Shown here: positions 37,684 to 46,498 of the stretch, one piece after another
How the letters are laid out: each line of letters starts with the position of its first letter
Position numbering within the stretch: position 1 is the stretch's first letter
DNA from: an uncultured Eubacterium sp.
Lineage (GTDB): Bacteria > Bacillota > Clostridia > Lachnospirales > Lachnospiraceae
Direction of reading: 5' to 3'
DNA: 64,000 nucleotides
Assembly (NCBI GenBank): GCA_910579145.1
Contig: CAJTTQ010000001.1
Coordinates: 114,084 to 178,083 of the forward strand
Translations under genes and position numbers: made by a program
The notes under the pieces: generated by a model
Told to the model about the DNA's origin: nothing
What the model saw: the letters and a program-made list of their open reading frames with translations, nothing else
Databases searched by the model: none

Positions 37684-38645
37684 AAAAGAAGAGTATGTTA
37701 ATAGCTGCGTGCGCAGCAGTCATGTTTGCGTTGGGGATCGCATGGGGAGGCAGAGCGTGTCAGGCGGCGAAGCCATCAGCGCTAAAGGTAAAAGACAATA
37801 AGATCGTCAATGCTTCGGATAAGGCCGTCGTACTCAAAGGAGTCAGTACCCACGGTATCGCCTGGTATCCGCAATATGTGAATAAACAGTGTTTTAAGAG
37901 TTTTAAAAAGATGGGTGCGAATACGATCCGTCTGGCATTTTACAGCGACGATTCCGCCGGTTATGATAAGTCTTTGTACATAAAGGTCGAAGAAGGGGTG
38001 AAGGCGGCGACCGATTTAGGTATGTATGTCATAATCGACTGGCATATTTTGTCCGACGGCAACCCGAAAAAAAATCAAAAAAAGGCAAAAGAGTTTTTTA
38101 CCTATTTTGCGAAAAAATATGCGGGGCAGACAAATGTATTATACGAAATCTGCAATGAGCCAAATGGTGATGTCACATGGGGCCGGGACATTAAACCATA
38201 TGCGGAAAAGATGATCAAGCTGATCCGCAAATACGATAAGAACGGCATTATCATTGTCGGCACGCCTACGTGGTCCCAGGATGTCGATCTAGTGGCCGAG
38301 GATCCGATCAGGAACCAGAATAACATCGCGTACGCGTTCCATTTTTATGCGGCGACGCACAAAGACCAGCTCCGGGAAAAGTTGAAAACAGCGAATGAAA
38401 AAGGACTTCCCGTTATCGTGACGGAGTTTTCCATCTGCGATGCGTCTGGGAATGGAAAGATTGATAAAAAAGAGGCAAAAGCGTGGATGAAGCTTTTGAA
38501 GAAACATAAGATCGGGCGCGTGGCGTGGAACATTTCAAATAAGAATGAGACGAGTGCGCTCATCCAGCCTTCCTGCAAAAAGACGGATAAGATTTCCAAA
38601 AAAAATCTATCGAAATCTGGAAAATGGATCGTGGGCAACTGGTAA
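37680..38645 (+). CDS. Secreted GH5 family glycoside hydrolase (endoglucanase-like)
   Basis: A 321-residue protein with a cleavable signal peptide (about 1-29, ending near ACQAAKPS). The single TIM-barrel domain has VLKGVSTHGIAWYPQYVN, ANTIRLAFY, YVIIDWHIL, the acid/base Glu160 in YEICNEPNGD and the nucleophile Glu249 in PVIVTEFSICDASGNG. No dockerin, CBM or S-layer module is attached. Cellulase or another beta-glucanase activity is likely; exact specificity is not known. GTG 37680 overlaps the upstream stop. Confidence 0.9.
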   Translation: MKKKSMLIAACAAVMFALGIAWGGRACQAAKPSALKVKDNKIVNASDKAVVLKGVSTHGIAWYPQYVNKQCFKSFKKMGANTIRLAFYSDDSAGYDKSLYIKVEEGVKAATDLGMYVIIDWHILSDGNPKKNQKKAKEFFTYFAKKYAGQTNVLYEICNEPNGDVTWGRDIKPYAEKMIKLIRKYDKNGIIIVGTPTWSQDVDLVAEDPIRNQNNIAYAFHFYAATHKDQLREKLKTANEKGLPVIVTEFSICDASGNGKIDKKEAKAWMKLLKKHKIGRVAWNISNKNETSALIQPSCKKTDKISKKNLSKSGKWIVGNW

Positions 38646-38658
38646 TTGTGGTAATACG

Positions 38659-38676
38659 GCGCCTTACGGCGTTTTA
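38659..38676 (+). terminator. Weak intrinsic terminator after the GH5 gene
   Basis: GCGCC-TTAC-GGCGT hairpin (outer G-U pair) followed by a short T-run ending in ATAAC. Confidence 0.45.
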
Positions 38677-38714
38677 TAACTAATGCAATATTTTAATTTT
38701 AGGAGGTATTTTTT

Positions 38715-39341
38715 ATGAGTATTCAGATTCAAAAAGTAACGGATGCGGCGTTTCAAAAATACGGCCGGATCCTCACACCGGATTATGACGTGGCAGAACT
38801 GGTAGACAAGATGCAGGAAATGCCGTGTCCGGCGGACGTCGTTTATGAACCGTCGGTAAAAGAACTAGAGGCGCTTCCGATCATGAAGACATTTACGGAT
38901 AGTCTTTACGGCGGCCTTCCGATCCAGATCGGATACTGCAACGGGCATAATACGCTGCTAAATGCGGTAGAGTATCATCGTTCTTCCGAAGTGAATGTGG
39001 CAGCGACAGATCTCATCCTGCTCATTGGCATGCAGCAGGACATTGAAGCAGATTATACATACGACACAAAGAAGATCGAGGCTTTTCTCGTGCCAAAAGG
39101 AACGATGATCGAAGTGTATGCGACGACACTCCACTATGCTCCGTGCAGCGTAGACGGACAGGAATTCCGCTGTGTTGTCGTTCTGCCGAAAGATACGAAT
39201 CTTGACCTGGTAGTGAAGCCGGAAGGAGCCAGTGAGGACAAACTTTTGGTGGCGAGGAACAAGTGGCTGATCGGCCATCCAGACGCAAAGATCGACGGCG
39301 CGTTCAACGGATTGAAAGGGGAAAATATTTCCGTAGGGTAA
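38715..39341 (+). CDS. DUF4867 family protein
   Basis: A 208-residue soluble protein that I recognise as DUF4867, a family common in Clostridia and possibly a cupin-like sugar isomerase. Notable stretches are LPIQIGYCNGHNTLLNAVEYH, ATDLILLIG, EAFLVPKGTMIEVYATTLHYAPC and NKWLIGHPDA. Histidines and glutamate in GHNTLLNAVEYH and TLHYAPC could bind a metal, an inference. AGGAGG stands 9 bases before the ATG. The gene lies alone between the GH5 gene and the trp promoter. Confidence 0.75.
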   Translation: MSIQIQKVTDAAFQKYGRILTPDYDVAELVDKMQEMPCPADVVYEPSVKELEALPIMKTFTDSLYGGLPIQIGYCNGHNTLLNAVEYHRSSEVNVAATDLILLIGMQQDIEADYTYDTKKIEAFLVPKGTMIEVYATTLHYAPCSVDGQEFRCVVVLPKDTNLDLVVKPEGASEDKLLVARNKWLIGHPDAKIDGAFNGLKGENISVG

Positions 39342-39395
39342 TCGGGACGGCGATGTCATTTTGTGAAACGATTGTATAATTTTTTGAATTTTAGG

Positions 39396-39423
39396 TTGAC
39401 ATTTCAAAAATAAGTGATATACT
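39396..39423 (+). promoter_or_regulatory. Sigma-A promoter of the trp operon
   Basis: TTGACA at 39396-39401, 16-base spacer, TATACT at 39418-39423, directly upstream of the T-box leader. Confidence 0.8.
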
Positions 39424-39439
39424 AAATAACAAATCAAAA

Positions 39440-39735
39440 AACAAACCAAACAAACCGACGATCAAGAGTAGTAGAAATGTGGAACTGTTTCCAGAGAGCT
39501 GTAGGTTGGTGTGATACAGCAGCAGGAACATTTTGAATGGACTTGAGAGGGCAGCTTGAACGATGTTATGAACATCAAGTAGACGCTGACGGAAACCTGG
39601 ACCGTTATCTGCAGGAGTGCATGTTAGTGCATGATGAGTGGGTCATTTATGGCCAATTTGGGTGGTACCGCAGAAGTATAGTAAGCTTTTGTCCCTAATC
39701 CTTAACCGGATCAGGGATAAAAGCTTTTTTGTTTT
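39440..39735 (+). promoter_or_regulatory. Tryptophan T-box riboswitch leader
   Basis: The T-box core AATTTGGGTGGTACCGC lies at 39655-39671. Upstream, Stem I has the AGAGTAGTA and AGAGAGCTGTAGGTTGGTG features, and a specifier loop ...TTTTGAATGGAC... in which TGG (39538-39540) is the tryptophan codon. A terminator follows: AAGCTTTTGTCCCTAATCC (39683-39701) pairs with GGATCAGGGATAAAAGCTT (39708-39726), then a T-run. Uncharged tRNA-Trp would pair with the leader and favour the antiterminator, turning on trpEGDCFBA. It fills most of the 457-base gap before trpE. Confidence 0.95.
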
Positions 39736-39798
39736 GAGAAAAACGAATAACCAGGGAAAACGTCAGTGATCAGTCAGGCAGCAGAAAGGAAGGTCAGC

Positions 39799-41313
39799 AT
39801 GAAAAGACAAAGAGAACAAACAGACAATGGAATGATGCAGCGGGAAATAGAGCGCATCCAGCAGTATGCGGAGGAATATGACATAGTTCCCATCAAAAAG
39901 GAAATATTTGCGGATGTCATCACCCCGATTTCACTGCTCCGCAAACTGGCGGTAAAACACAGACGTTTTTATCTGCTGGAGAGCGTAGAAGGGGGAGAAA
40001 AGTGGGGACGCTATTCCTTTCTCGGGTACGATCCGGTCATGCGGGTGACCTGTTCGAAAAAACAGGTGACGATCGAGACGGGAAACGGAACGGAAACGAT
40101 GGAGACAGAAGATGCGTTTGAGGTTGTGCGCCGGATACTGAATAGGTACCGCTCTCCGAAATTAGACGATATGCCTCCATTTACGGGAGGATTTGTCGGA
40201 TATTTTGCCTATGCGGTCATCGCCCACGCGGAACCGGTGCTGGATATAAAACGCGGTGAGTTCCACGACTTTGACCTGATGCTTTTTGATAAGGTGATCG
40301 TCTATGATCAGTTGAGGCAGAAGATGGCGGTCGTGGCCAATGTGGGTACAAAAGGGGATGTGGCGGGACATTACCGGAAAGCGGTGCGGGAGATCGAGGA
40401 GATGATCGGGCAGATTCATGAACAGGTAAACATCCCCGAGGAAAAGAAGGCTCACAAGGTGAAATTTTCGTGCAATGTGACGAAGGAGCAGTATTCGGAT
40501 ATGGTGGAGAGGACGAAGGAATACATTCGGGAGGGCGATATTTTTCAGGCAGTGATCTCCAGACGGTTTGTCAGTGATTACGAGGGAAGCCTTATTGGTC
40601 CGTACCGGGTGCTGCGCACGACGAACCCGTCCCCGTACATGGTCTATATGAACCTCGATGACGTGGAGATCATGAGTACGTCGCCTGAGACGCTTGTACG
40701 GCTGCAGGACGGGAGGCTCACGACGTTTCCGGTAGCGGGGTCAAGGCCGAGGGGGAAGGATGAGAGGGAAGATGGGGCGCTTATGGAGGAACTGCTTCAA
40801 GATGAAAAAGAACTGTCTGAACACAATATGCTCGTTGATCTCGGAAGGAACGATCTGGGGCGGATTTCCCGATTTGGATCCGTCGAAGTGACACAGTATA
40901 TGATGATACACAAGTATTCCAAGATCATGCACATCTGCTCACAGGTAGAAGGAGAGATTCGCGGGGATCAGGACGCGTTTGACGCGGTGAAGTCGGTACT
41001 TCCGGCGGGGACATTGTCCGGGGCGCCGAAGATCAGGGCGTGTGAGATCATTGATGAATTGGAGGGCGAACCGAGGGGGATTTATGGCGGAGCGCTCGGG
41101 TATATCGATTTCAGCGGAAATATGGATACGTGCATTGCCATCCGTATGGCGGTGAAAAAAGGCGGAAAAGTTTATGTGCAGGCGGGAGGCGGTATCGTGG
41201 CGGACAGCCAGCCGGAACTGGAGTACGAGGAATCGGCAAATAAGGCAAAGGCCGTGATGGAAGCGATCGCTTACCGGTTTGATTGTGAGAGCGCGGAAAC
41301 CGCGCAGGAATGA
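39799..41313 (+). CDS. trpE: Anthranilate synthase component I
   Basis: Converts chorismate to anthranilate with ammonia from TrpG. The 504-residue protein has the LLES tryptophan-feedback motif in FYLLESVEGGEKWGRYS. The chorismate-binding half has FQAVISRRFV, STSPETLVRLQDG, FPVAGSRPRGKDE, HNMLVDLGRNDLGR, SGAPKIRACEIID and VQAGGGIVADSQPE. AAGGAAGG at 39786-39793 selects ATG 39799; a GTG at 39766 is less likely. It is the first gene after the T-box and shares the operon with trpG. Confidence 0.97.
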   Translation: MKRQREQTDNGMMQREIERIQQYAEEYDIVPIKKEIFADVITPISLLRKLAVKHRRFYLLESVEGGEKWGRYSFLGYDPVMRVTCSKKQVTIETGNGTETMETEDAFEVVRRILNRYRSPKLDDMPPFTGGFVGYFAYAVIAHAEPVLDIKRGEFHDFDLMLFDKVIVYDQLRQKMAVVANVGTKGDVAGHYRKAVREIEEMIGQIHEQVNIPEEKKAHKVKFSCNVTKEQYSDMVERTKEYIREGDIFQAVISRRFVSDYEGSLIGPYRVLRTTNPSPYMVYMNLDDVEIMSTSPETLVRLQDGRLTTFPVAGSRPRGKDEREDGALMEELLQDEKELSEHNMLVDLGRNDLGRISRFGSVEVTQYMMIHKYSKIMHICSQVEGEIRGDQDAFDAVKSVLPAGTLSGAPKIRACEIIDELEGEPRGIYGGALGYIDFSGNMDTCIAIRMAVKKGGKVYVQAGGGIVADSQPELEYEESANKAKAVMEAIAYRFDCESAETAQE

Positions 41314-41321
41314 GGTGGAAC

Positions 41322-41909
41322 ATGATCGTATTGATAGATAATTATGACAGTTTTTCTTATAACCTGGTCCAGCTGATCGGAGAGAGGGATCCAGATATAC
41401 GGGTCATACGAAACGATGAGATGAACGTGGAGGACATACGGAAATGCCAGCCGTCCCATATCATCATATCGCCGGGGCCGGGGCATCCGGGGGCAGCTGG
41501 CATATGTGAGCAGACCATAGCCGAAATGAAGGGAGAGGTTCCGATCTTAGGCGTTTGTCTCGGGCATCAGGCGATCTGTGAGGTGTTTGGCGCAAAGATC
41601 CGTCACGCGAAGACGCTCATGCACGGAAAGAAGAGCAATATAAAGATTGAAAATTCGGATCCTATATTTCAAGGACTTCCGAATCGGATTGATGTGGCGA
41701 GGTATCATTCCCTGATTGCGGACATGGATACGATACCGGATACATTAGATGTAATCGCGGCGGATGACCACAATGAGGTCATGGCAGTCAGATACAAAGA
41801 GGCTCTCGTTTACGGACTGCAGTTTCATCCAGAATCGATACTGACGCCGGAGGGCGGCATCATCATAGACAATTTCTTAGCAATGAAAGAGGGAGGTAAC
41901 AGGATATGA
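41322..41909 (+). CDS. trpG: Anthranilate synthase component II (glutamine amidotransferase)
   Basis: Supplies ammonia to TrpE. The 195-residue class I amidotransferase starts with IVLIDNYDSFSYNLVQ, has the nucleophile Cys in LGVCLGHQAICEVFG and the His-Glu pair in GLQFHPESILTPEG. GAGGTGG at 41312-41318 supports ATG 41322; an ATG at 41310 overlaps the trpE stop and would add four residues. The protein may also serve folate synthesis (PabA) if no second copy exists, a known sharing in Firmicutes. Overlaps trpD by 4 bases. Confidence 0.95.
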   Translation: MIVLIDNYDSFSYNLVQLIGERDPDIRVIRNDEMNVEDIRKCQPSHIIISPGPGHPGAAGICEQTIAEMKGEVPILGVCLGHQAICEVFGAKIRHAKTLMHGKKSNIKIENSDPIFQGLPNRIDVARYHSLIADMDTIPDTLDVIAADDHNEVMAVRYKEALVYGLQFHPESILTPEGGIIIDNFLAMKEGGNRI

Positions 41910-42916
41910 TAAAAGAGGCACTACATGAAGTGATCAATCACCGGGATCTCGAATATGACATGGCAAAGGGAGTCATGCAGGAAATCATGTCAGGTACGGC
42001 GACGCATGCGCAGATGGCAGCGTATCTGACCGCGCTCCGCATGAAGGGGGAGACGATCACGGAAATTACGGCATCCGCACAGGTGATGCGCGATATGGCG
42101 ATACATCTTTGTCCGCCGTATGAGGTATTGGAAATCGTGGGGACAGGAGGGGATGAGGCAGGTACATTTAATATCTCCACGACGTCAGCTTTCGTCATCG
42201 CGGCGGCGGGAATTCCGGTGGCAAAGCATGGGAACCGAAGTGTTTCCAGTAAGAGCGGCGCGGCCGACGTACTCGAGAGCCTTGGCGCGAAGCTTGCCAT
42301 TGACGTGGAAAAGGAACAAAAAGTTCTTGATGAGACCAATATGTGTTTTCTGTTCGCCCAGGCGCATCATGCCTCTATGAAAAATGTGGGGCCTGCGCGC
42401 AAGGAGATGGGGGAGAGGACGATGTTTAACATACTCGGGCCGCTTACGAATCCGGCAAATTCGTCCTTTCAGTTATTAGGCGTATACGATGTATCCCTGG
42501 TGGAAAAACTGGCAGAAGTACTTAGCAATCTCGGGGTGACGAGGGGCATGGCCGTGTGTGGTTCGGACGGATTGGATGAGATCACGCTTACCGGGCCGAG
42601 CCACTGCTGTGAGATCCGGGAGGGGACATTCCGGTCGTATGATATCACACCGGAACAGTTCGGAATGAAGCGGTGTGAAATGAGTGAGCTGATCGGCGGT
42701 ACACCGGAAGAAAACGCGGAGATCACGAGAGGTATTTTAGAGGGGAAGATCACGGGTGCGAAGAGGGATATTGTCACATTGAATGCCGGAACGGCGATCT
42801 ATCTCGGAAAACTCGGTATCACGCTGGAAGAGGGCATCAAAGAGGCCGCAGAAATTTTGGCCAGCAGAAAGGCGGCAGAAAAACTGGAAGAGTTTGTGGC
42901 AGCTACGAACCGGTAA
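41906..42916 (+). CDS. trpD: Anthranilate phosphoribosyltransferase
   Basis: Joins anthranilate to PRPP. The 336-residue protein has an N-terminal helical part with MQEIMSGTATHAQMAAYLTALRMKG. The PRPP loop EIVGTGGDEAGTFNISTTSAFVIAAAG is followed by AKHGNRSVSSKSGAADVLESLG and FLFAQAHHASMKNVGPARKEMG. The ATG overlaps the trpG stop, with GGAGG just upstream. All key substrate-binding loops appear intact. Confidence 0.97.
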   Translation: MIKEALHEVINHRDLEYDMAKGVMQEIMSGTATHAQMAAYLTALRMKGETITEITASAQVMRDMAIHLCPPYEVLEIVGTGGDEAGTFNISTTSAFVIAAAGIPVAKHGNRSVSSKSGAADVLESLGAKLAIDVEKEQKVLDETNMCFLFAQAHHASMKNVGPARKEMGERTMFNILGPLTNPANSSFQLLGVYDVSLVEKLAEVLSNLGVTRGMAVCGSDGLDEITLTGPSHCCEIREGTFRSYDITPEQFGMKRCEMSELIGGTPEENAEITRGILEGKITGAKRDIVTLNAGTAIYLGKLGITLEEGIKEAAEILASRKAAEKLEEFVAATNR

Positions 42917-42973
42917 GAGGAGTATATCGTTGTTGTAAATTGGTGAAACGAACAGAAAGGAGGATAACATGGT

Positions 42974-43762
42974 ATGATATTAGATGATATTGCGGCTGCC
43001 ACGAGGAAGCGCGTCGAAACGTGCAGACAGGAAATCTCATACGAGGAGATGAAAAGCAGAGCGTGCCAGATGGAGGTTACGGGAGCGTTCCCTTTTGAGG
43101 AGCGGCTGCGGGGAGACGGCATTCATTTCATATGCGAAGTGAAAAAAGCGTCCCCGTCAAAAGGAGTGATCGCGCCGCGTTTTCCCTATGTGGAGATTGC
43201 AGAAGAATATGAGAGGGCGGGGGCAGATTGTATTTCCGTTCTGACGGAACCAAATTATTTTTTGGGAAGCACGGGGTATCTCGCGGAAATACGGAAACAT
43301 GTGGATATACCGCTGCTGCGGAAGGATTTTACCGTCGACGACTATATGATCTATGAGGCGAAAGTGATCGGCGCTGATGCAGTATTACTGATCTGCTCGC
43401 TGCTGGAAGAGGAGACGATCCGGGACTGGATCGGCCTGTGTGACAGCCTGGGACTGTCAGCGCTTGTGGAAGCGCACGATGAAGAGGAAGTGTCGATGGC
43501 AGCGCGGGCGGGCGCCAGGATGATCGGGGTCAACAACCGGAATCTCAAAACATTTCAGGTGGATGTAAGGAATTGTCTCCGGCTGCGGGAGATGGTCCCG
43601 CCGGATGTCGTGTTCGTGGCGGAGAGCGGTATCCAGACGCGGGAAGATGTTGAGGCGTTGGAGCGGGGAAACGTAAACGGCGTCCTGATCGGTGAGACAT
43701 TGATGAAACGTCAGGATAAAGCTGCTGCCGTGAGGGAACTGCGGGGAAAGGAGCCGATGTGA
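42974..43762 (+). CDS. trpC: Indole-3-glycerol phosphate synthase
   Basis: Closes the indole ring. The 262-residue TIM barrel shows ICEVKKASPSKGVI with the catalytic Lys and Glu, ADCISVLTEPNYFLGS, LLRKDFTVDDYMIYEAKVIGAD, and INNRNLKTF-like VNNRNLKTFQVDV, ending in FVAESGIQTREDVEAL. AGGAGG at 42958-42963 precedes the ATG at 42974 (ATG 42969 is out of frame). Its stop overlaps the trpF GTG by 4 bases. Separate trpC and trpF genes, not the fused enterobacterial form. Confidence 0.96.
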   Translation: MILDDIAAATRKRVETCRQEISYEEMKSRACQMEVTGAFPFEERLRGDGIHFICEVKKASPSKGVIAPRFPYVEIAEEYERAGADCISVLTEPNYFLGSTGYLAEIRKHVDIPLLRKDFTVDDYMIYEAKVIGADAVLLICSLLEEETIRDWIGLCDSLGLSALVEAHDEEEVSMAARAGARMIGVNNRNLKTFQVDVRNCLRLREMVPPDVVFVAESGIQTREDVEALERGNVNGVLIGETLMKRQDKAAAVRELRGKEPM

Positions 43763-44409
43763 AGATAAAGATCTGCGGTATCCGCCGGGAAGAGGATGTC
43801 AGGTTTTTAAACGAGAGTATGCCGGACTATGCCGGATTTGTCTTTGCTCCCTCGAGGCGCAGGGTTTTGCCGGAGCGGGCGCTTATTCTCAGGGAAAAAC
43901 TGGACCGGCGGATCCAGGTATTTGGTGTGTTTGTCAACGCGCCGGCCGATTATATCTGTGAGAGGGTCAGAGAGGGGAGCATTGATGCGGTACAGCTGCA
44001 CGGGGATGAGTCGGAACAGGAGATACTAGAATTGAAAAAACGGACGGCGGTTCCGGTCATCAAGGCGGTCAGGGTGAGGAAGGCGGCTGACATCCGGCTG
44101 GCCGATCAGCTTCCCTGTGATTTCCTGCTGTTAGATACGTATTCGTCTGCGGGATACGGCGGGACGGGAAAAACATTTGCCTGGGAGATGATCCCGGAGA
44201 GGCTTTCACATCCCTTTTTTCTTGCCGGTGGTCTTGACTGGCACAATGTATGTCAGGCCATCGAACGGGTCGGCTGTTATGGAGTGGACGTGAGCGGCGG
44301 CGTGGAAACGGATGGGAAAAAGGATGGTCAGAAGATCAAGCGTTTCGTTGAAAACGTGCGTTTTCTCGAAAACGATCGTTCTTCACAGAGCATAGGTGAC
44401 AAAATTTAG
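43759..44409 (+). CDS. trpF: Phosphoribosylanthranilate isomerase
   Basis: Performs the Amadori rearrangement of PRA to CdRP. The 216-residue TIM barrel starts with KIKICGIRREEDV, where Cys is the catalytic base. YAGFVFAPSRRRV, VFVNAPADYI, VQLHGDE, LLLDTYSSAGYGGTGKTFAW with the catalytic Asp, and FFLAGGLDWHNV then GVDVSGGVET complete the family pattern. The GTG start overlaps the trpC stop. Sequence after the barrel is short and charged. trpB starts 19 bases later after its own GGAGG. Confidence 0.95.
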   Translation: MKIKICGIRREEDVRFLNESMPDYAGFVFAPSRRRVLPERALILREKLDRRIQVFGVFVNAPADYICERVREGSIDAVQLHGDESEQEILELKKRTAVPVIKAVRVRKAADIRLADQLPCDFLLLDTYSSAGYGGTGKTFAWEMIPERLSHPFFLAGGLDWHNVCQAIERVGCYGVDVSGGVETDGKKDGQKIKRFVENVRFLENDRSSQSIGDKI

Positions 44410-44428
44410 TTATAATTGGAGGTAAAAT

Positions 44429-45613
44429 ATGTCGAATGGACGTTTTGGTGTTCACGGCGGCCAGTATATACCGGAGACGCTGATGAACGCCGTGATCGAA
44501 CTGGAACAGGCTTACCGGACGTATAAGGATGATCCGGAATTTGTAAATGAATTTCATACGCTTCTTACGGCGTATGTAGGAAGGCCCTCTCTTTTGTACT
44601 ATGCAAAGCGCATGACAGAGGATCTGGGCGGGGCAAAGATTTATCTGAAGCGCGAGGATCTGAACCATACGGGTTCTCATAAACTCAATAACGCGCTCGG
44701 CCAGGCGCTATTGGCAAAGCGCATGGGGAAGACCCGTCTGATTGCGGAAACCGGAGCGGGACAGCACGGCGTGGCGACAGCGACGATTGCGGCATTTCTC
44801 AATATGGAATGCGAGGTTTTTATGGGAAAAGAAGACATTGACAGACAGGCGCTGAACGTTTACCGCATGGAACTGTTAGGTACAAAAGTGCATGCGGTGA
44901 CGAGCGGAACACAGACGTTGAAAGATGCGGTCAATGAGACGCTGCGGGAGTGGACGAACCGGATCGCCGACACGCACTATGTGATCGGTTCCGTCATGGG
45001 GCCTGCGCCATTTCCGGAGATCGTGAGGGATTTCCAGAGCGTGATCGGAACAGAGATCCGGCAGCAGCTCATGGAGCGGGAGGGGCGGCTGCCGGATGCG
45101 GTCATTGCCTGTGTCGGCGGTGGAAGCAATGCGATGGGTGCATTTTATGATTTTATCCCGGATGATTCTGTGCGGCTCATCGGCTGTGAGGCGGCGGGCC
45201 ACGGGGTGGAGACGGAGAAGAACGCGGCGACGATCGCCAACGGAACGCCGGGCATCTTCCACGGGATGAAGTCGTATTTCTGTCAGGATGAATATGGTCA
45301 GATCGCGCCGGTGTACTCGATTTCCGCGGGTCTTGATTATCCCGGCATCGGGCCGGAGCACGCGCATCTCCACGATACGGGAAGGGCAGAATACGTGCCG
45401 GTTACGGATGAAGAAGCCGTGTCAGCGTTTGAGTATCTTTCGAGAACAGAAGGGATCATTCCGGCGATCGAGAGTTCACACGCGCTGGCGCATGCGAGGA
45501 AAATAGCGCCTGAGATGGGAAAAGACCAGATCATCGTTGTAAACATTTCCGGCCGGGGAGACAAAGACGTGGCGGCGATCGCCAGATACAGGGGGGTTGA
45601 AATCTATGAATAA
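44429..45613 (+). CDS. trpB: Tryptophan synthase beta chain
   Basis: PLP enzyme condensing indole and serine. The 394-residue protein has [15 protein letters not shown] at the start, [18 protein letters not shown] with the PLP lysine, [32 protein letters not shown], and [15 protein letters not shown]. This is the classical TrpB1 type that pairs with TrpA. GGAGG stands 9 bases before the ATG. Its last 8 bases overlap trpA, ensuring balanced synthesis of the alpha2-beta2 complex. Confidence 0.98.
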   Translation: MSNGRFGVHGGQYIPETLMNAVIELEQAYRTYKDDPEFVNEFHTLLTAYVGRPSLLYYAKRMTEDLGGAKIYLKREDLNHTGSHKLNNALGQALLAKRMGKTRLIAETGAGQHGVATATIAAFLNMECEVFMGKEDIDRQALNVYRMELLGTKVHAVTSGTQTLKDAVNETLREWTNRIADTHYVIGSVMGPAPFPEIVRDFQSVIGTEIRQQLMEREGRLPDAVIACVGGGSNAMGAFYDFIPDDSVRLIGCEAAGHGVETEKNAATIANGTPGIFHGMKSYFCQDEYGQIAPVYSISAGLDYPGIGPEHAHLHDTGRAEYVPVTDEEAVSAFEYLSRTEGIIPAIESSHALAHARKIAPEMGKDQIIVVNISGRGDKDVAAIARYRGVEIYE

Positions 45614-46376
45614 GGTAGCAGAGGCATTTATAAATAAGAAGGCATTTATTCCATTCGTGACCGCGGGGGATCCTGACCTGGAGACGACGGAGAAGATCCT
45701 TTTTGCGATGCAGGAAAACGGGGCGGACTTAATTGAAATCGGAATCCCGTTTTCTGATCCGGTCGCTGAGGGGATCGTGATCCAGCAGGCGGACGAACGG
45801 GCGCTGGCAGCGGGGACGACAACGGATCATATATTTGATATGGTAGAGAACATAAGGGACGGCATTCATATCCCGATGGTCTTTATGACGTATGTGAATG
45901 TGATCTTTGTGTATGGGATAGAGAAATTTGCCAAGCGGACAAAGGAGATCGGAATGGCGGGCGTGATCGTACCGGATGTACCATTTGAGGAAAAAGCGGA
46001 GTTAGAACAGGTTTTTGGCCGGTACGGCCTGGAGGTCATCTCCCTGATCGCCCCGACGTCGAAAGACAGGATCCAGTCCATCGCCAAACAGGCGAAAGGG
46101 TTTGTGTACTGCGTCTCAAGCCTCGGCGTGACGGGAGTGCGCGCGACGATCCAGGAAGGAGTGGCCGATATGGTGCGCGAGGTAAAAAAAGCCAAGGATA
46201 TCCCGTGTGCGGTCGGGTTCGGCATCTCGACGCCTGAGCAGGCAAGAGAAATGGCGCAGATCTCGGACGGCGTCATCGTCGGAAGCGCGATCGTGAAATT
46301 AGTCGGCCAGTACGGAAGGGACTGCGTGGACCATGTCGGGGAATATGTACGCGCGATGAAACAGGCGATCATGTAG
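45606..46376 (+). CDS. trpA: Tryptophan synthase alpha chain
   Basis: Splits indole-3-glycerol phosphate to indole and G3P. The 256-residue TIM barrel has [32 protein letters not shown] with the catalytic Glu, [13 protein letters not shown] with the catalytic Asp, and [15 protein letters not shown], then [13 protein letters not shown] for the phosphate site. The ATG at 45606 lies inside the trpB end, with GGGGGTT upstream. It closes the trp operon; no clear terminator is visible in the 122 bases before the next gene. Confidence 0.97.
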   Translation: MNKVAEAFINKKAFIPFVTAGDPDLETTEKILFAMQENGADLIEIGIPFSDPVAEGIVIQQADERALAAGTTTDHIFDMVENIRDGIHIPMVFMTYVNVIFVYGIEKFAKRTKEIGMAGVIVPDVPFEEKAELEQVFGRYGLEVISLIAPTSKDRIQSIAKQAKGFVYCVSSLGVTGVRATIQEGVADMVREVKKAKDIPCAVGFGISTPEQAREMAQISDGVIVGSAIVKLVGQYGRDCVDHVGEYVRAMKQAIM

Positions 46377-46404
46377 ATTGTGGAAGATGTGTTTAAAATT
46401 TCAC

Positions 46405-46433
46405 TTTTCTTTTTTTCCTTTATGTGATAAAAT
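46405..46433 (+). promoter_or_regulatory. Possible extended -10 promoter before the FKBP-like lipoprotein
   Basis: TGATAAAAT (46425-46433) carries a TGn extension; a weak TTTTCT -35 lies 17 bases upstream of the -10. Confidence 0.45.
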
Positions 46434-46498
46434 AAAAATGCTAAGTAATTTTAGGAAAAATAAGTCAGTCCGTTTTCGGGCGATAGGAGGAAAACGAA

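Noticed and set aside
38424..38490. EF-hand/dockerin-like DASGNGKIDKKE in the GH5 protein
   Set aside because: A single such loop directly after the nucleophile is a common GH5 loop (DASGNG), not a dockerin pair.
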